Source of the DNA: Tardibacter sp963781025
Lineage (GTDB): Bacteria > Pseudomonadota > Alphaproteobacteria > Sphingomonadales > Sphingomonadaceae
Direction: 5' to 3'
NCBI GenBank assembly: GCA_963781025.1
Contig: CAWADU010000003.1
Location: 868,001 to 932,000 of the forward strand
Length of the DNA stretch: 64,000 nucleotides
Each line of letters begins with the position of its first letter. Positions within the stretch are counted from its first letter, which is position 1. A program made the position numbers and the translations under genes. The notes beneath the pieces are model-generated. The model was not told the DNA's origin. It worked only from the letters and a program-made list of their open reading frames with translations, and searched no databases. Positions 1 to 7,516 of this stretch are shown here, piece after piece.

Positions 1-651
1 GTTGGTGACGCCCTCGACATACATCAGGATCGCATCGGTATGCGGATCGGCGGCGAACAGATCAATGAGGTCACCCAGATCGACATCGGCCATGTCGCCA
101 GCCGAGACGATACCCGAAAAGCCGATCCCGCGCGTCGAGGCCCAGTCGAGCATCGCCGTCACGAGCGCGCCGCTCTGCGAAATCATCGCCAGCCGACCGG
201 TCTTCGGCATGGCGTTGGCGAAGGACGCGTTGAGGCGGGCATGCGGCATCAGTGCGCCGATACAGTTCGGACCGACGATCCGGAGCATGTGCGGCCGGGC
301 CGCATCGAGCATCGCCTGCCGCAGCCCGTCGGCCGCCGTGACCCCGCCCGTGATCACGACGACGGCCTTCGTGCCCTTTCTGCCCAACTGATCGACAATG
401 GCAGGAACGGTGGTGGCCGGCGTCGCAATTACGGCCAGTTCTGGCGCTTCGGGCAGGGCATCAACCGAGGCACTCCAGATTGCGCCGGTCTGTTGCAGCG
501 GGTGCGGATTGACCGCGTAGATCGGGCCGTCAAAACCCGCTGCCAGGAGATTTTCCAGGACGACATGGCCGACCGAACCCGGATGATTCGACGCACCGAC
601 CAGAGCGACGCTTGCGGGCGACAGAAGTGCGTCGAGATTGCGGATCGTCAT
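1..651 (-). CDS. ADP-forming acyl-CoA ligase, CoA-binding subunit/domain (3' end cut by window edge)
   Basis: Read on the minus strand from ATG at 651, with a GGGAG ribosome site 6 bases upstream. The frame stays open for 217 codons to the window edge, so the C-terminal part is missing. The start MTIRNLDALLSPASVALVGAS is a Rossmann CoA-binding domain. GPNCIGALMP near residue 125 and ISQSGAL near residue 155 are typical of the succinyl-CoA synthetase alpha / ADP-forming acetyl-CoA synthetase (Acd) superfamily. Such enzymes interconvert acyl-CoA plus ADP with acid plus ATP. Whether an ATP-grasp or GNAT domain follows cannot be seen. It lies 22 bases downstream of a broken MaoC/SDR gene in the same direction, and both diverge from the N-ATPase operon, which suggests a fermentative acyl-CoA/acetate role. 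The family is clear; the substrate is unknown. Confidence 0.85.
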   Translation of the reverse strand, partial: MTIRNLDALLSPASVALVGASNHPGSVGHVVLENLLAAGFDGPIYAVNPHPLQQTGAIWSASVDALPEAPELAVIATPATTVPAIVDQLGRKGTKAVVVITGGVTAADGLRQAMLDAARPHMLRIVGPNCIGALMPHARLNASFANAMPKTGRLAMISQSGALVTAMLDWASTRGIGFSGIVSAGDMADVDLGDLIDLFAADPHTDAILMYVEGVTN

Positions 652-673
652 GGTGAATCTCCCATGTCTTTGC

Positions 674-952
674 TCAGGCCATCAGGTGCAGTCCACCGTC
701 TATCGGGATTATCGTCCCGGTGACCAGCACCGCCGAGATCAGGCCGCCGCCCCACAGGCCGTGCGCGATCACCTTGTGGAACATGTCGTTGCGCGCAAAT
801 TCCGGATCGACATGCGCGGGATTGACGTCCCCCGAAACCTCCGCGAACAGCTCGATGTCACGAAGCGACAAGGTTCGCGAAACGCTCGCGCTCGCCCCGA
901 TCCAGATTTCGGAAAAGATGCTATTCTCGATCGTGGTTTCAGAGTCGCTCAC
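674..952 (-). pseudogene. Chimeric remnant: MaoC-type hydratase N-terminus joined in frame to an SDR C-terminus
   Basis: GTG at 952 opens a 92-residue frame; an ATG at 1063 in the same frame precedes unrelated-looking residues. Residues 8-70 (TIENSIFSEIWIGAS, then AEVSGDVNPAHVDPEFARND, then AHGLWGGGLISAVL) match the start of a MaoC-like enoyl-CoA hydratase domain, as in bifunctional enoyl-CoA hydratase/phosphate acetyltransferases. Right after SAVL the sequence becomes VTGTIIPIDGGLHLMA and stops, which is how short-chain dehydrogenases end. The simplest reading is an internal deletion that removed the rest of the MaoC gene, anything between, and most of an SDR gene, leaving an in-frame scar near 715-722. 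The product would lack the core of both folds and is probably non-functional. It precedes the acyl-CoA ligase gene. Confidence 0.7.
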
Positions 953-1063
953 GCCGCAGGTCCAATCAAACAGGATACGGCCGTTGTAGCTATGTCGTGT
1001 TGCAATACAGCATCCGTAAGGTCCCGTATATTTGCCAGCGCAGGCAAAGCTTAGGTTTTTCAC
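953..1063. promoter_or_regulatory. Divergent promoter region between the acyl-CoA ligase unit and the N-ATPase operon
   Basis: These 111 bases separate the minus-strand MaoC/SDR-ligase unit from atpD on the plus strand, so promoters for both should lie here. No FNR/FixK-type box (TTGAT-N4-ATCAA) could be found by eye, and no clear -35/-10 pair is claimed. An AGG triplet 9 bases before ATG 1064 is the only ribosome-site candidate for atpD. Confidence 0.4.
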
Positions 1064-2518
1064 ATGTTGTCAGCAATGAGGCGCTCATCACCCGGCTCCG
1101 GACAGACTTCCGCAAATACTCGCATGGGCCGGGTCTCGTCGGTTCGCGGCCCGGTGATCGACGTCGAGTTCTCCGCCGGATACATGCCCGCGCTCGATGA
1201 GGCGCTGCACGTCCGCTGGGATCGGCCCGAGCCGCTTGTCGTCGAGGTGCAGAGCCATGTCGACGCACGCACGATCAGGGCGGTGGCCATGCAATCGACC
1301 GCCGGTCTTGCTCGGAACGTTCCGGTGGAAGCCAGCGGTGCCCCCATCACAATCGCCGTCGGGAATGCCGTGCTCGGCCGTTTGATCGACGCGACGGGCG
1401 AAATCGGGGACGCCGGCGCGCCCTTTGCGATGGATATGGCGCGCCGTCCAATTCACCGCGCGCCGCCGCCGCTCGATCAGCAAACCGCCGCCACCGAAAT
1501 GTTCGAGACCGGGATCAAGGTCGTCGATCTGCTGAGCCCGCTTGCGCGCGGCGGCAAGGCCGGGATGTTCGGCGGCGCCGGCGTCGGCAAAACCGTGCTG
1601 GTGATGGAACTTATCCAAGCAATGGTGGCGCACTATCAGGGTGTCTCGGTCTTCGCAGGAGTCGGTGAACGCTCGCGGGAGGGACACGAGCTTCTCAACG
1701 ACATGAAGGCCTCGGGGGTGCTGGGCGGCACGGCGCTGATCTTCGGGCAGATGAACGAGCCACCCGGCGCGCGGTGGCGGGTCGCGCTGACGGCGCTAAC
1801 CGTGGCTGAATATTTCCGTGATGAGCAGAAGCGCAACGTGCTCCTGCTGATGGACAATGTCTTTCGTTTCGTTCAGGCCGGCAGCGAAGTGTCGGGCTTA
1901 CTGGGGCGCCTGCCTTCACGTGTCGGATACCAGCCGACGCTCGCGAGCGAGGTTGCGGCGCTTCAGGAACGTATCGTATCGGTCAAAGGCACCACGATCA
2001 CCGCGATCGAGGCGGTCTATGTGCCAGCGGATGACTTTACCGATCCGGCGGTGACGGCGATCTCGGATCACCTCGACAGCACGATCGTCCTGTCGCGCAC
2101 GATGGCCGCCGAAGGGATGTATCCGGCGATCGATCCGTTGACATCGTCCTCGATCCTGCTTGATCCGGTGGTCGTCGGGCAGGAGCATTTCGACATCGCC
2201 GAACGTGTTCGCGAGACGATCGCGCTCTATCGCGAACTTCAGGACATCATCGCCCTCCTGGGCGTCCAGGAGCTTGGACGAGATGACCGGCTGGCGGTCG
2301 CACGCGCCCGACGGCTCCAGCGGTTCCTGACCCAGCCTTTCACCGTGACCGAAGCCTTCACCGGGATCGCCGGCCGATCGGTTGCGCTGGCCGATACGCT
2401 TGCGGGTTGCCGGGCCATCCTTGACGGGGAGACCGATCAATGGCCCGAAAGCGCGCTCTACATGATCGGCGGCCTTGAAGAGGCGCGCGCCAGGCAGACG
2501 ACGGAGCCCGCGCGATGA
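1064..2518 (+). CDS. atpD: N-type F-ATPase subunit beta (catalytic)
   Basis: Catalytic nucleotide-binding subunit of the alternative Na+/H+-translocating N-ATPase F1 sector, 484 residues. The P-loop GGAGVGKT sits near residue 172, followed by the catalytic-Glu region GERSREGHELL, GQMNEPPGAR, the Walker B stretch LLLMDNVFRFVQAGSEVSG and the SRVGYQPTLASE segment. All expected catalytic residues are present. Homology becomes strong at MGRVSSVRGPVIDVEF (ATG 1124). ATG 1064 and ATG 1076 are alternative starts that add an N-terminal tail, and 1064 is used here. It is the first gene of the atpDCQ(R)BEFAG-type order that defines N-ATPases and distinguishes them from the housekeeping atpHAGDC operon. 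Its stop overlaps the atpC start by 4 bases. Confidence 0.95.
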   Translation: MLSAMRRSSPGSGQTSANTRMGRVSSVRGPVIDVEFSAGYMPALDEALHVRWDRPEPLVVEVQSHVDARTIRAVAMQSTAGLARNVPVEASGAPITIAVGNAVLGRLIDATGEIGDAGAPFAMDMARRPIHRAPPPLDQQTAATEMFETGIKVVDLLSPLARGGKAGMFGGAGVGKTVLVMELIQAMVAHYQGVSVFAGVGERSREGHELLNDMKASGVLGGTALIFGQMNEPPGARWRVALTALTVAEYFRDEQKRNVLLLMDNVFRFVQAGSEVSGLLGRLPSRVGYQPTLASEVAALQERIVSVKGTTITAIEAVYVPADDFTDPAVTAISDHLDSTIVLSRTMAAEGMYPAIDPLTSSSILLDPVVVGQEHFDIAERVRETIALYRELQDIIALLGVQELGRDDRLAVARARRLQRFLTQPFTVTEAFTGIAGRSVALADTLAGCRAILDGETDQWPESALYMIGGLEEARARQTTEPAR

Positions 2519-2934
2519 GGCTGCTGATAACCGAACCCATGCGTATCGTTGCCGATCTTCCAGACATCCGATCATTGCGCGGCGAGGATGCGAGCGGCAG
2601 CTTCGGTGTTCTTCCGGGTCATATCGATCTCCTGACCACGCTGGTTGATACCGTCCTGTCATGGAAGGACAAGGCCGGCCAGGAGCAGTACTGCGCCGTC
2701 CGGCAGGGCATATTGACCGTTACCGCAGGCGAGAACATCGCGATTGCCACACGTGAGGCGCATCTCGGCGATAACCTCGCCACGATGGAGAAAATCGTTG
2801 TCGAGGGCCTCGCGGCGCGCGAGGAGGCCGAACGGCAATCGCGCACCGCCGCCGCCAAAGTCCGGATGCGGGCGATCCGCCAAATCGTTCGAGCGCTGCG
2901 TGACGACCGACGACCAAGCGAGTTTCAACAGTGA
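2515..2934 (+). CDS. atpC: N-type F-ATPase subunit epsilon
   Basis: 139-residue F1 central-stalk subunit. The N-terminal beta-sandwich is recognisable from the SFGVLPGHIDLLTTL motif (canonical G.LPGH) near residues 30-45. The C-terminal third is a charged helical segment rich in Arg and Ala, as expected for the epsilon helical hairpin. The start ATG overlaps the atpD stop (ATGA) and its stop overlaps atpQ, so the genes are likely translationally coupled. As in other N-ATPase operons, epsilon follows beta immediately. Confidence 0.92.
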   Translation: MRLLITEPMRIVADLPDIRSLRGEDASGSFGVLPGHIDLLTTLVDTVLSWKDKAGQEQYCAVRQGILTVTAGENIAIATREAHLGDNLATMEKIVVEGLAAREEAERQSRTAAAKVRMRAIRQIVRALRDDRRPSEFQQ

Positions 2935-3218
2935 GCGAAGAACCGCCCGATGCGGCGGAGCGGCTGACGGACGCCGTCCGCACCCGCGTTGAACGGCGGC
3001 AGCGCTGGCTGCTCGACGGCGAGCATTCGATTGCCCGAAATCTGGGCCAGATCGGGGCGCTTGGCTGGATGATCGTGGCACCGACGCTGATCGGGCTCGG
3101 CATCGGACGGTGGCTCGATCACAAGTTCGGAACCCAAATCTTCTGGACCGCGCCGATGCTACTTGTCGGTCTCGCGCTGGGCTGTTGGTCAGGCTGGCGA
3201 TGGGTGAGCCGCCAATGA
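2931..3218 (+). CDS. atpQ: N-ATPase AtpQ, small AtpI/AtpZ-like membrane protein
   Basis: 95 residues with two hydrophobic segments (about 40-60 and 70-88) joined by GRWLDHKFGTQIFW. This is the signature of the AtpI/AtpZ ATP synthase accessory family, to which N-ATPase AtpQ belongs. Members are thought to assist c-ring assembly or cation supply to the Fo part. The GTG start overlaps the end of atpC and the stop overlaps the atpB ATG (ATGA, 3215-3218). There is no room for a separate atpR gene between this gene and atpB. AtpQ rather than AtpR is chosen because of the GxWLDxxxGT pattern. Confidence 0.8.
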   Translation: MSEEPPDAAERLTDAVRTRVERRQRWLLDGEHSIARNLGQIGALGWMIVAPTLIGLGIGRWLDHKFGTQIFWTAPMLLVGLALGCWSGWRWVSRQ

Positions 3219-3903
3219 TCGCCTCCCCCTTCGCGCAGCATGTACTGTTCCGGGTCGGCCCGGTGCCCATCGTAACGGCGGTAGCGACCACCTGGGGCGT
3301 CATGGTTGTGCTGGTCGCCGGCTCCTGGCTTGTCACGCGCCGCCTTATGGATCGGCCGTCGCGCCCACAGGCGGCGCTGGAATTGGTCGTCGATACGATC
3401 CGCACGCAGCTCCGCGAAGCGATCGAACGCGATCCCGCGCCCTATCTGCCGCTGATCGGCACGCTGTTCCTGTTCCTGCTGGCGGCCAACTGGACGTCGC
3501 TCGTCCCCGGTCTCGAAGCGCCTACCGCCACGCTGGAGACCGACGCCGCGCTGGCGCTGATCGTCTTCGGGGCGACGCTGTGGTTCGGCATCCGCGGGCT
3601 TGGTCTTGGCGGCTATCTCAAAAGCTTTGCGCAGCCGAGTCTGTTCATGGCGCCGCTCAACATGGCCGAGCTTTTCACACGGAGTTTTCGCTCACCGTCC
3701 GGCTGTTCGGCAACATGATGAGCGGCGTCTTTATCATCGGCATTGTCCTCAGCCTCGCCGGCCTGCTCGTGCCGATCCCATTGATGGCGCTCGAACTGCT
3801 GACCGGCGGCGTCCAGGCCTATATCTTCGCCATGCTCGCCACGGTCTTCATCGCCGGCGCGCTGGGTGAGGCGTCCGCATCATCGAAGGAGACCAAGCCA
3901 TGA
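3215..3903 (+). CDS. atpB: N-type F-ATPase subunit a (frameshifted)
   Basis: Fo subunit a, which forms the ion half-channels. The frame begins at ATG 3215 (MIASPFAQHVLFRV) and runs to NMAELFTR. It then shifts at about 3681-3684 and continues in another frame as EFSLTVRLFGNMMSG up to 3903. One missing base in the GG of cacacGGag would restore a protein of about 229 residues, the usual N-ATPase length. The break lies just upstream of the essential channel arginine (in TVRLFGN, codon 3700-3702), so read literally the first product would be inactive. Hydrophobic segments fit the five-to-six-helix fold. The stop overlaps the atpE start. A sequence error is likelier than real loss because all neighbours are intact. 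Confidence 0.85.
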
Positions 3904-4142
3904 ACTCGATTCACCTCGCGAGCATCATCGGCGCCGCGATCGCGATCGCGACCGGCGCGATCGCACCGGCATTGGCGCAGGGGCGCGCAGTGGCCGCGGC
4001 GCTCGACGCCATCGCCCGGCAACCGGAGGCTTCGGGGACAATCACGCGAACACTGTTCGTCGGCATGGCGCTGATCGAGACGTTCGCGATCTACTGCCTG
4101 GTGATCGCGCTGCTGCTGCTGTTCGCCAATCCTTACGCCTGA
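3900..4142 (+). CDS. atpE: N-type F-ATPase subunit c (proteolipid ring)
   Basis: 80-residue, two-helix proteolipid with the polar loop ARQPEA at about residues 39-44. Helix 1 carries a Gln (in ALAQGRA) aligned to the Na+-ligand Gln32 of Na+-type c subunits. Helix 2 carries IETFAIYCLV, with the ion-binding Glu and the downstream Tyr kept. The two residues after Glu are Thr-Phe instead of the Ser-Thr typical of Na+ sites, so the ligand set is only partly Na+-like. Ion specificity cannot be fixed from sequence alone. There is a 10-base gap before atpF. Confidence 0.92.
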   Translation: MNSIHLASIIGAAIAIATGAIAPALAQGRAVAAALDAIARQPEASGTITRTLFVGMALIETFAIYCLVIALLLLFANPYA

Positions 4143-4152
4143 GGGATTGGGG

Positions 4153-4902
4153 ATGCACCTGAACGCATGGACGCTACTGCTCCAGGCGATTAATTTCCTG
4201 CTGCTCGTATGGCTGCTGCGCCGGTTTCTTTATCGTCCGATCGTTGATGCGATCGGCGATCGGCAGGCCGCGTCGAACAAGCTGCTCGACGACGCCGCGG
4301 CCGCGCTACAGCGGGCCAGGGAACAGGAACGCATGCTCGCCGATCAGAAAAAGGCGCTCACGGAGGATGTCGAGCGCGTGCGGGCCGACTCTAAAAAGGA
4401 AGCGGGAGAAGCGCGCAAAGCCCTGATCGCGGCTGCCGATGCTGAGGCGGAGAAGATCAAGGGCGAGGCGCGGATCGCAGGCGTCGCCGACCTCGATCAG
4501 CGACGTCGTGAGCTGGAGGCCGACGCCGCCCGCCTGGCGACCGACATCGCCGCGCGGCTGCTGCGGCGTCTGCCCGGCACGCAGATCGAAAACGCCATGT
4601 TCGATGCGCTGATCGATCGTATGCGCGCGCTTTCCCCGAAGGATCTGACCGCGCTTGATCAAATCGGGGTCTGCACGCTTGTCACGCAGGCACCGATCGA
4701 TGGCGATCAGCGGGATAGGTGGGCCACGTCGCTGAAAACGATGGTTCCTCATTGCCGTATCGAGTTTGCGGAAGATGAGTCCCTGCTTGCCGGATGCGAG
4801 CTTCGCAGCCCCCACATGACGATCGCCAATAGCTGGCGCACAGACCTGGAGACTATGAGGCGCCACATCGAAAGCGAGGCCGATGGACACACTGCCGTCT
4901 GA
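4153..4902 (+). CDS. atpF: N-type F-ATPase subunit b with delta-like C-terminus
   Basis: 249 residues from ATG 4153, chosen over the TTG six bases upstream because of a GAGGG ribosome site at 4141. One N-terminal membrane helix (LLLQAINFLLLVWLLRRFLY) is followed by a long charged coiled coil (residues about 35-140), the classical b-subunit stalk. The last 100 residues are unusual for a b subunit. CTLVTQAPIDGDQRDRW, the DESLLAGCELR stretch and the final NSWRTDLETMRR echo the C-terminal domain of subunit delta (TA..L...Q, vDP.liGG, D.S...rL..l). No separate delta gene exists in the operon. The b stalk therefore probably carries a fused delta-like F1-binding domain. It overlaps atpA by 20 bases. 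Confidence 0.9.
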   Translation: MHLNAWTLLLQAINFLLLVWLLRRFLYRPIVDAIGDRQAASNKLLDDAAAALQRAREQERMLADQKKALTEDVERVRADSKKEAGEARKALIAAADAEAEKIKGEARIAGVADLDQRRRELEADAARLATDIAARLLRRLPGTQIENAMFDALIDRMRALSPKDLTALDQIGVCTLVTQAPIDGDQRDRWATSLKTMVPHCRIEFAEDESLLAGCELRSPHMTIANSWRTDLETMRRHIESEADGHTAV

Positions 4903-6385
4903 TCCCTGGCTTGCGCGCGCCCGGGCGCAAGTCCGGGATACGTCGCTCTCGCCCGAATTGCGACATCTCGGGCGCGTGGAATTGGTCGGCGACGGGGTTG
5001 CGATGGTCTCTGGTCTGCCCGATGCGCGGCTTGATGAGCTCCTTCGGTTCGGCGACGAGCAATATGGCTTTGTCCAGATGCTTGATGACGATCGCATCGG
5101 CTGCGTCTTGCTCGATAGCGACATTTCCATCGGGGCCGGTAGCGAAGCGACCTCCACCGGTGAGGTTGTCCGTACGCTCGTGGGACCAACACTGCTGGGA
5201 CGCGTGGTCGATCCGCTTGGCCGGCCCCTCGACGGAGGTCCGCCGATCGATGGAGCAGATCATCAGCCGATCGAGCGGCCGTCGCCGGCGATCATCGACC
5301 GCGAACTGGTCACCGAGCCTGTCCTGACCGGCATTTTCGTGATCGACGCCCTGTTCGCGCTGGGGCGCGGCCAGCGCGAGCTCATCATCGGCGATCGCGC
5401 CACCGGCCGAAGTTCGCTCGCGGTCGACGCCATCATCAGCCAGCGTTCAAGCGACATCGTCTGCGTGTATGTCGCGATCGGCCAGAAATCGTCCGATGTT
5501 GCGCGGGTGATCGAACAGGTTCACGCGCACGGCGCGCCGGAACGCTGTATTTTCGTCATCGCGAGCCCGGCCAGCGCGCCAGGCCTGCAATGGATCGCGC
5601 CCTTCGCTGGCATGGCGATGGCCGAATATTTCCGCGATTCGGGCGGTCACGCGCTGATCGTGCTGGACGATCTCACCAAGCACGCCGCGACGCACCGTGA
5701 GATTGCGCTGCTGACCGGCCAGTCGCCGGGGCGCGAGGCCTATCCTGGCGATGTCTTCTATCTCCATGCGCGGCTGTTGGAGCGCGCCGCCAAGCTTTCA
5801 CCGGCGAAGGGCGGCGGCTCCCTGACCGCGCTGCCGGTCGCCGAGACCGATGCCGGAAATTTGAGCGCCTATATTCCGACCAACCTCATTTCGATCACCG
5901 ATGGCCAGATCGTGCTCGATGCCAAGCTGTTTGCGGCCGGGCAGAAGCCCGCCGTGGATGTCGGCGCCAGTGTCAGCCGGGTTGGCGGCAAGACGCAGGC
6001 CAGGGCTTTGCGCGCGGTTACGGGATCGCTGCGGCTTCAATATGCGCAATTCCTCGAGCTGGAGATATTCACGCGCTTCGGCGAACAACCGGAACCGCGC
6101 GTTCAGGCCCAGATCGAGCGCGGACGGCGGCTGCGCGCCGTGTTGACCCAACCGCAGTTCCAGCCGCTGCGCCTGTGCGATCAGGTGGCGCTCGGCCTGC
6201 TTGTCAGTGAAGGGCTGCTCGATGATGTAGCGGTCGCCGACATTTCAGCGCTGCGCGCGGGGTTGCCAGCATGGCTTGATAGCCATTGCGATGCGCTGTG
6301 CCACGCTATCGATGAGAAAGGCGAACTCGACGAGGCCGATCGTGCTGATCTCGTCGCAGCGCTTAAACAATTGGTTGCGCAATGA
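4883..6385 (+). CDS. atpA: N-type F-ATPase subunit alpha
   Basis: 500-residue non-catalytic nucleotide-binding F1 subunit. It shows the alpha family pattern: EYFRDSGGHALIVLDDLTKH, GREAYPGDVFYLHARLLERA, and the arginine-finger segment SVSRVGGKTQARALR. The P-loop reads GDRATGRSS (residues 171-179), so the usual Lys of GDRQTGKT is Arg at about residue 176 and the following Thr is Ser. Catalysis is on beta, whose P-loop is intact, so activity may persist while the non-catalytic site is altered. The gene starts inside the end of atpF and its stop overlaps the atpG start (ATGA). Confidence 0.95.
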   Translation: MDTLPSDPWLARARAQVRDTSLSPELRHLGRVELVGDGVAMVSGLPDARLDELLRFGDEQYGFVQMLDDDRIGCVLLDSDISIGAGSEATSTGEVVRTLVGPTLLGRVVDPLGRPLDGGPPIDGADHQPIERPSPAIIDRELVTEPVLTGIFVIDALFALGRGQRELIIGDRATGRSSLAVDAIISQRSSDIVCVYVAIGQKSSDVARVIEQVHAHGAPERCIFVIASPASAPGLQWIAPFAGMAMAEYFRDSGGHALIVLDDLTKHAATHREIALLTGQSPGREAYPGDVFYLHARLLERAAKLSPAKGGGSLTALPVAETDAGNLSAYIPTNLISITDGQIVLDAKLFAAGQKPAVDVGASVSRVGGKTQARALRAVTGSLRLQYAQFLELEIFTRFGEQPEPRVQAQIERGRRLRAVLTQPQFQPLRLCDQVALGLLVSEGLLDDVAVADISALRAGLPAWLDSHCDALCHAIDEKGELDEADRADLVAALKQLVAQ

Positions 6386-7224
6386 GCGATCGGCTCTCGG
6401 ACGTGCGCCGCCGTATCGCGTCCACCGAGCAGCTCGGATCAGTAATCAACGCCATGCGCGGGATGGCGGCGGTGCATGCGGCCCAGGCGCGTTCGCTCAT
6501 TCCCGGCGTTCACGCCTATCGCGACATTGCACTCCGGGCGATTGTGGCGGCGATCTCGCTGGAAGGCGGAGCGCAATCCGTCGATCATGCGCACCCGGAG
6601 CGCTGCCTGATCGTTCTCGGTCCCGAACAGGGTTTCTGCGGTGCGCTCGCCGACCGCGTATTGGAGGCGGCAGCGCCACATTTCGAACAGGCGCGCGTGC
6701 TTATCGTCGGCAGCCGCCTCGCATCGTTGGCCCAGGACCAGGATTATCGTTTTGCGAGAAGCTTTGCCTTGCCCACACGGGCCGACGGCCTGACCAGGGT
6801 GGCCATTGAAATCAGCGACGCGGTCGAGGCCTGGATTGCCGGGGTTCGCCGTCCCGAGGTTCGAATGGTGCTGCCGCGCTGGACGGCTGGAGGGGACAGG
6901 ACGATCGAGTTTAAGAAGCTCCTGCCGCTCGATCCATCGGCAATGCCGAAAACGCCCGATAGTCCGCCGCTGATCCAGATTCCGGCTGCCCAACTGTTGC
7001 AAGATCTGGCGGCGGAGTACCTGTTCGCGCATTTGTGTGAAGGTCTCGCCGAAACCTTAGCCGCCGAAAATCAGTCGCGCATGACGACCATGGCCGCAGC
7101 CTCCTCGGGTATTGGCAAGCGTTTGGACAAGCTCCGCGGCGAGGAGCGGTTGACCCGTCAGGAAGAGATCACCGCCGAGGTTGTCGAACTCGCGGCGGGT
7201 GCCCAGGCCCGCTCCCGGGTGTAG
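6382..7224 (+). CDS. atpG: N-type F-ATPase subunit gamma
   Basis: 280-residue central rotor subunit. The N-terminal helix (RLSDVRRRIASTEQLGSVIN, then AMRGMAA) corresponds to the conserved R.RI.S......T.AM.M pattern. The C-terminal helix contains ENQSRMTTMAAASSG followed by a basic rod segment, typical of gamma (E..aRm.AM..A..N). The middle domain begins with CLIVLGPEQGFCGALAD. It is the last gene of the N-ATPase operon; all starts and stops from atpD to atpG overlap or lie within about 10 bases. No delta subunit gene follows. Confidence 0.93.
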   Translation: MSDRLSDVRRRIASTEQLGSVINAMRGMAAVHAAQARSLIPGVHAYRDIALRAIVAAISLEGGAQSVDHAHPERCLIVLGPEQGFCGALADRVLEAAAPHFEQARVLIVGSRLASLAQDQDYRFARSFALPTRADGLTRVAIEISDAVEAWIAGVRRPEVRMVLPRWTAGGDRTIEFKKLLPLDPSAMPKTPDSPPLIQIPAAQLLQDLAAEYLFAHLCEGLAETLAAENQSRMTTMAAASSGIGKRLDKLRGEERLTRQEEITAEVVELAAGAQARSRV

Positions 7225-7516
7225 TCTTGAATCGGAAAAGGCTGTAAAATCTGGGACAACCTAGGAGAATCCCTAATACCCTTGTGATTGACGCTGCGGC
7301 ATTTCGAGGCCGCCAGAAGATCATCGTAATGAAGAGCTTGGGGGCTTCGAACACCGTGATCTCCGTTTCAAAAAAATTTCGTATCGCAAGCGCAGATCGG
7401 CCAATGCCAAGACCGAGCATTGCTTTCGTTGAACTGTGTGATCGCGAAGGTCTGCTCATCATCGCGAGAGTTCTCGCCGAAGCATGGGCAGCACTGACAC
7501 GAAGGATTGAATTCGC
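7225..7516. other. 292-base gap between N-ATPase and cbb3 operons; ccoN promoter expected
   Basis: No gene with recognisable homology is seen. A short open frame (7284-7532) overlaps the ccoN start but has no family resemblance. The region should hold the ccoN promoter. No FNR/FixK palindrome was found by eye. Bases 7225-7262 (agtc-tga, then aaaat, then gggac) loosely resemble 15343-15367 just after the FixJ remnant, which may mean a shared degraded sequence. Confidence 0.4.

Noticed and set aside
953..1063. FNR/FixK box controlling the N-ATPase
   Set aside because: No TTGAT-N4-ATCAA-like palindrome could be found here or in 7225-7516; nothing better than scattered half-sites.
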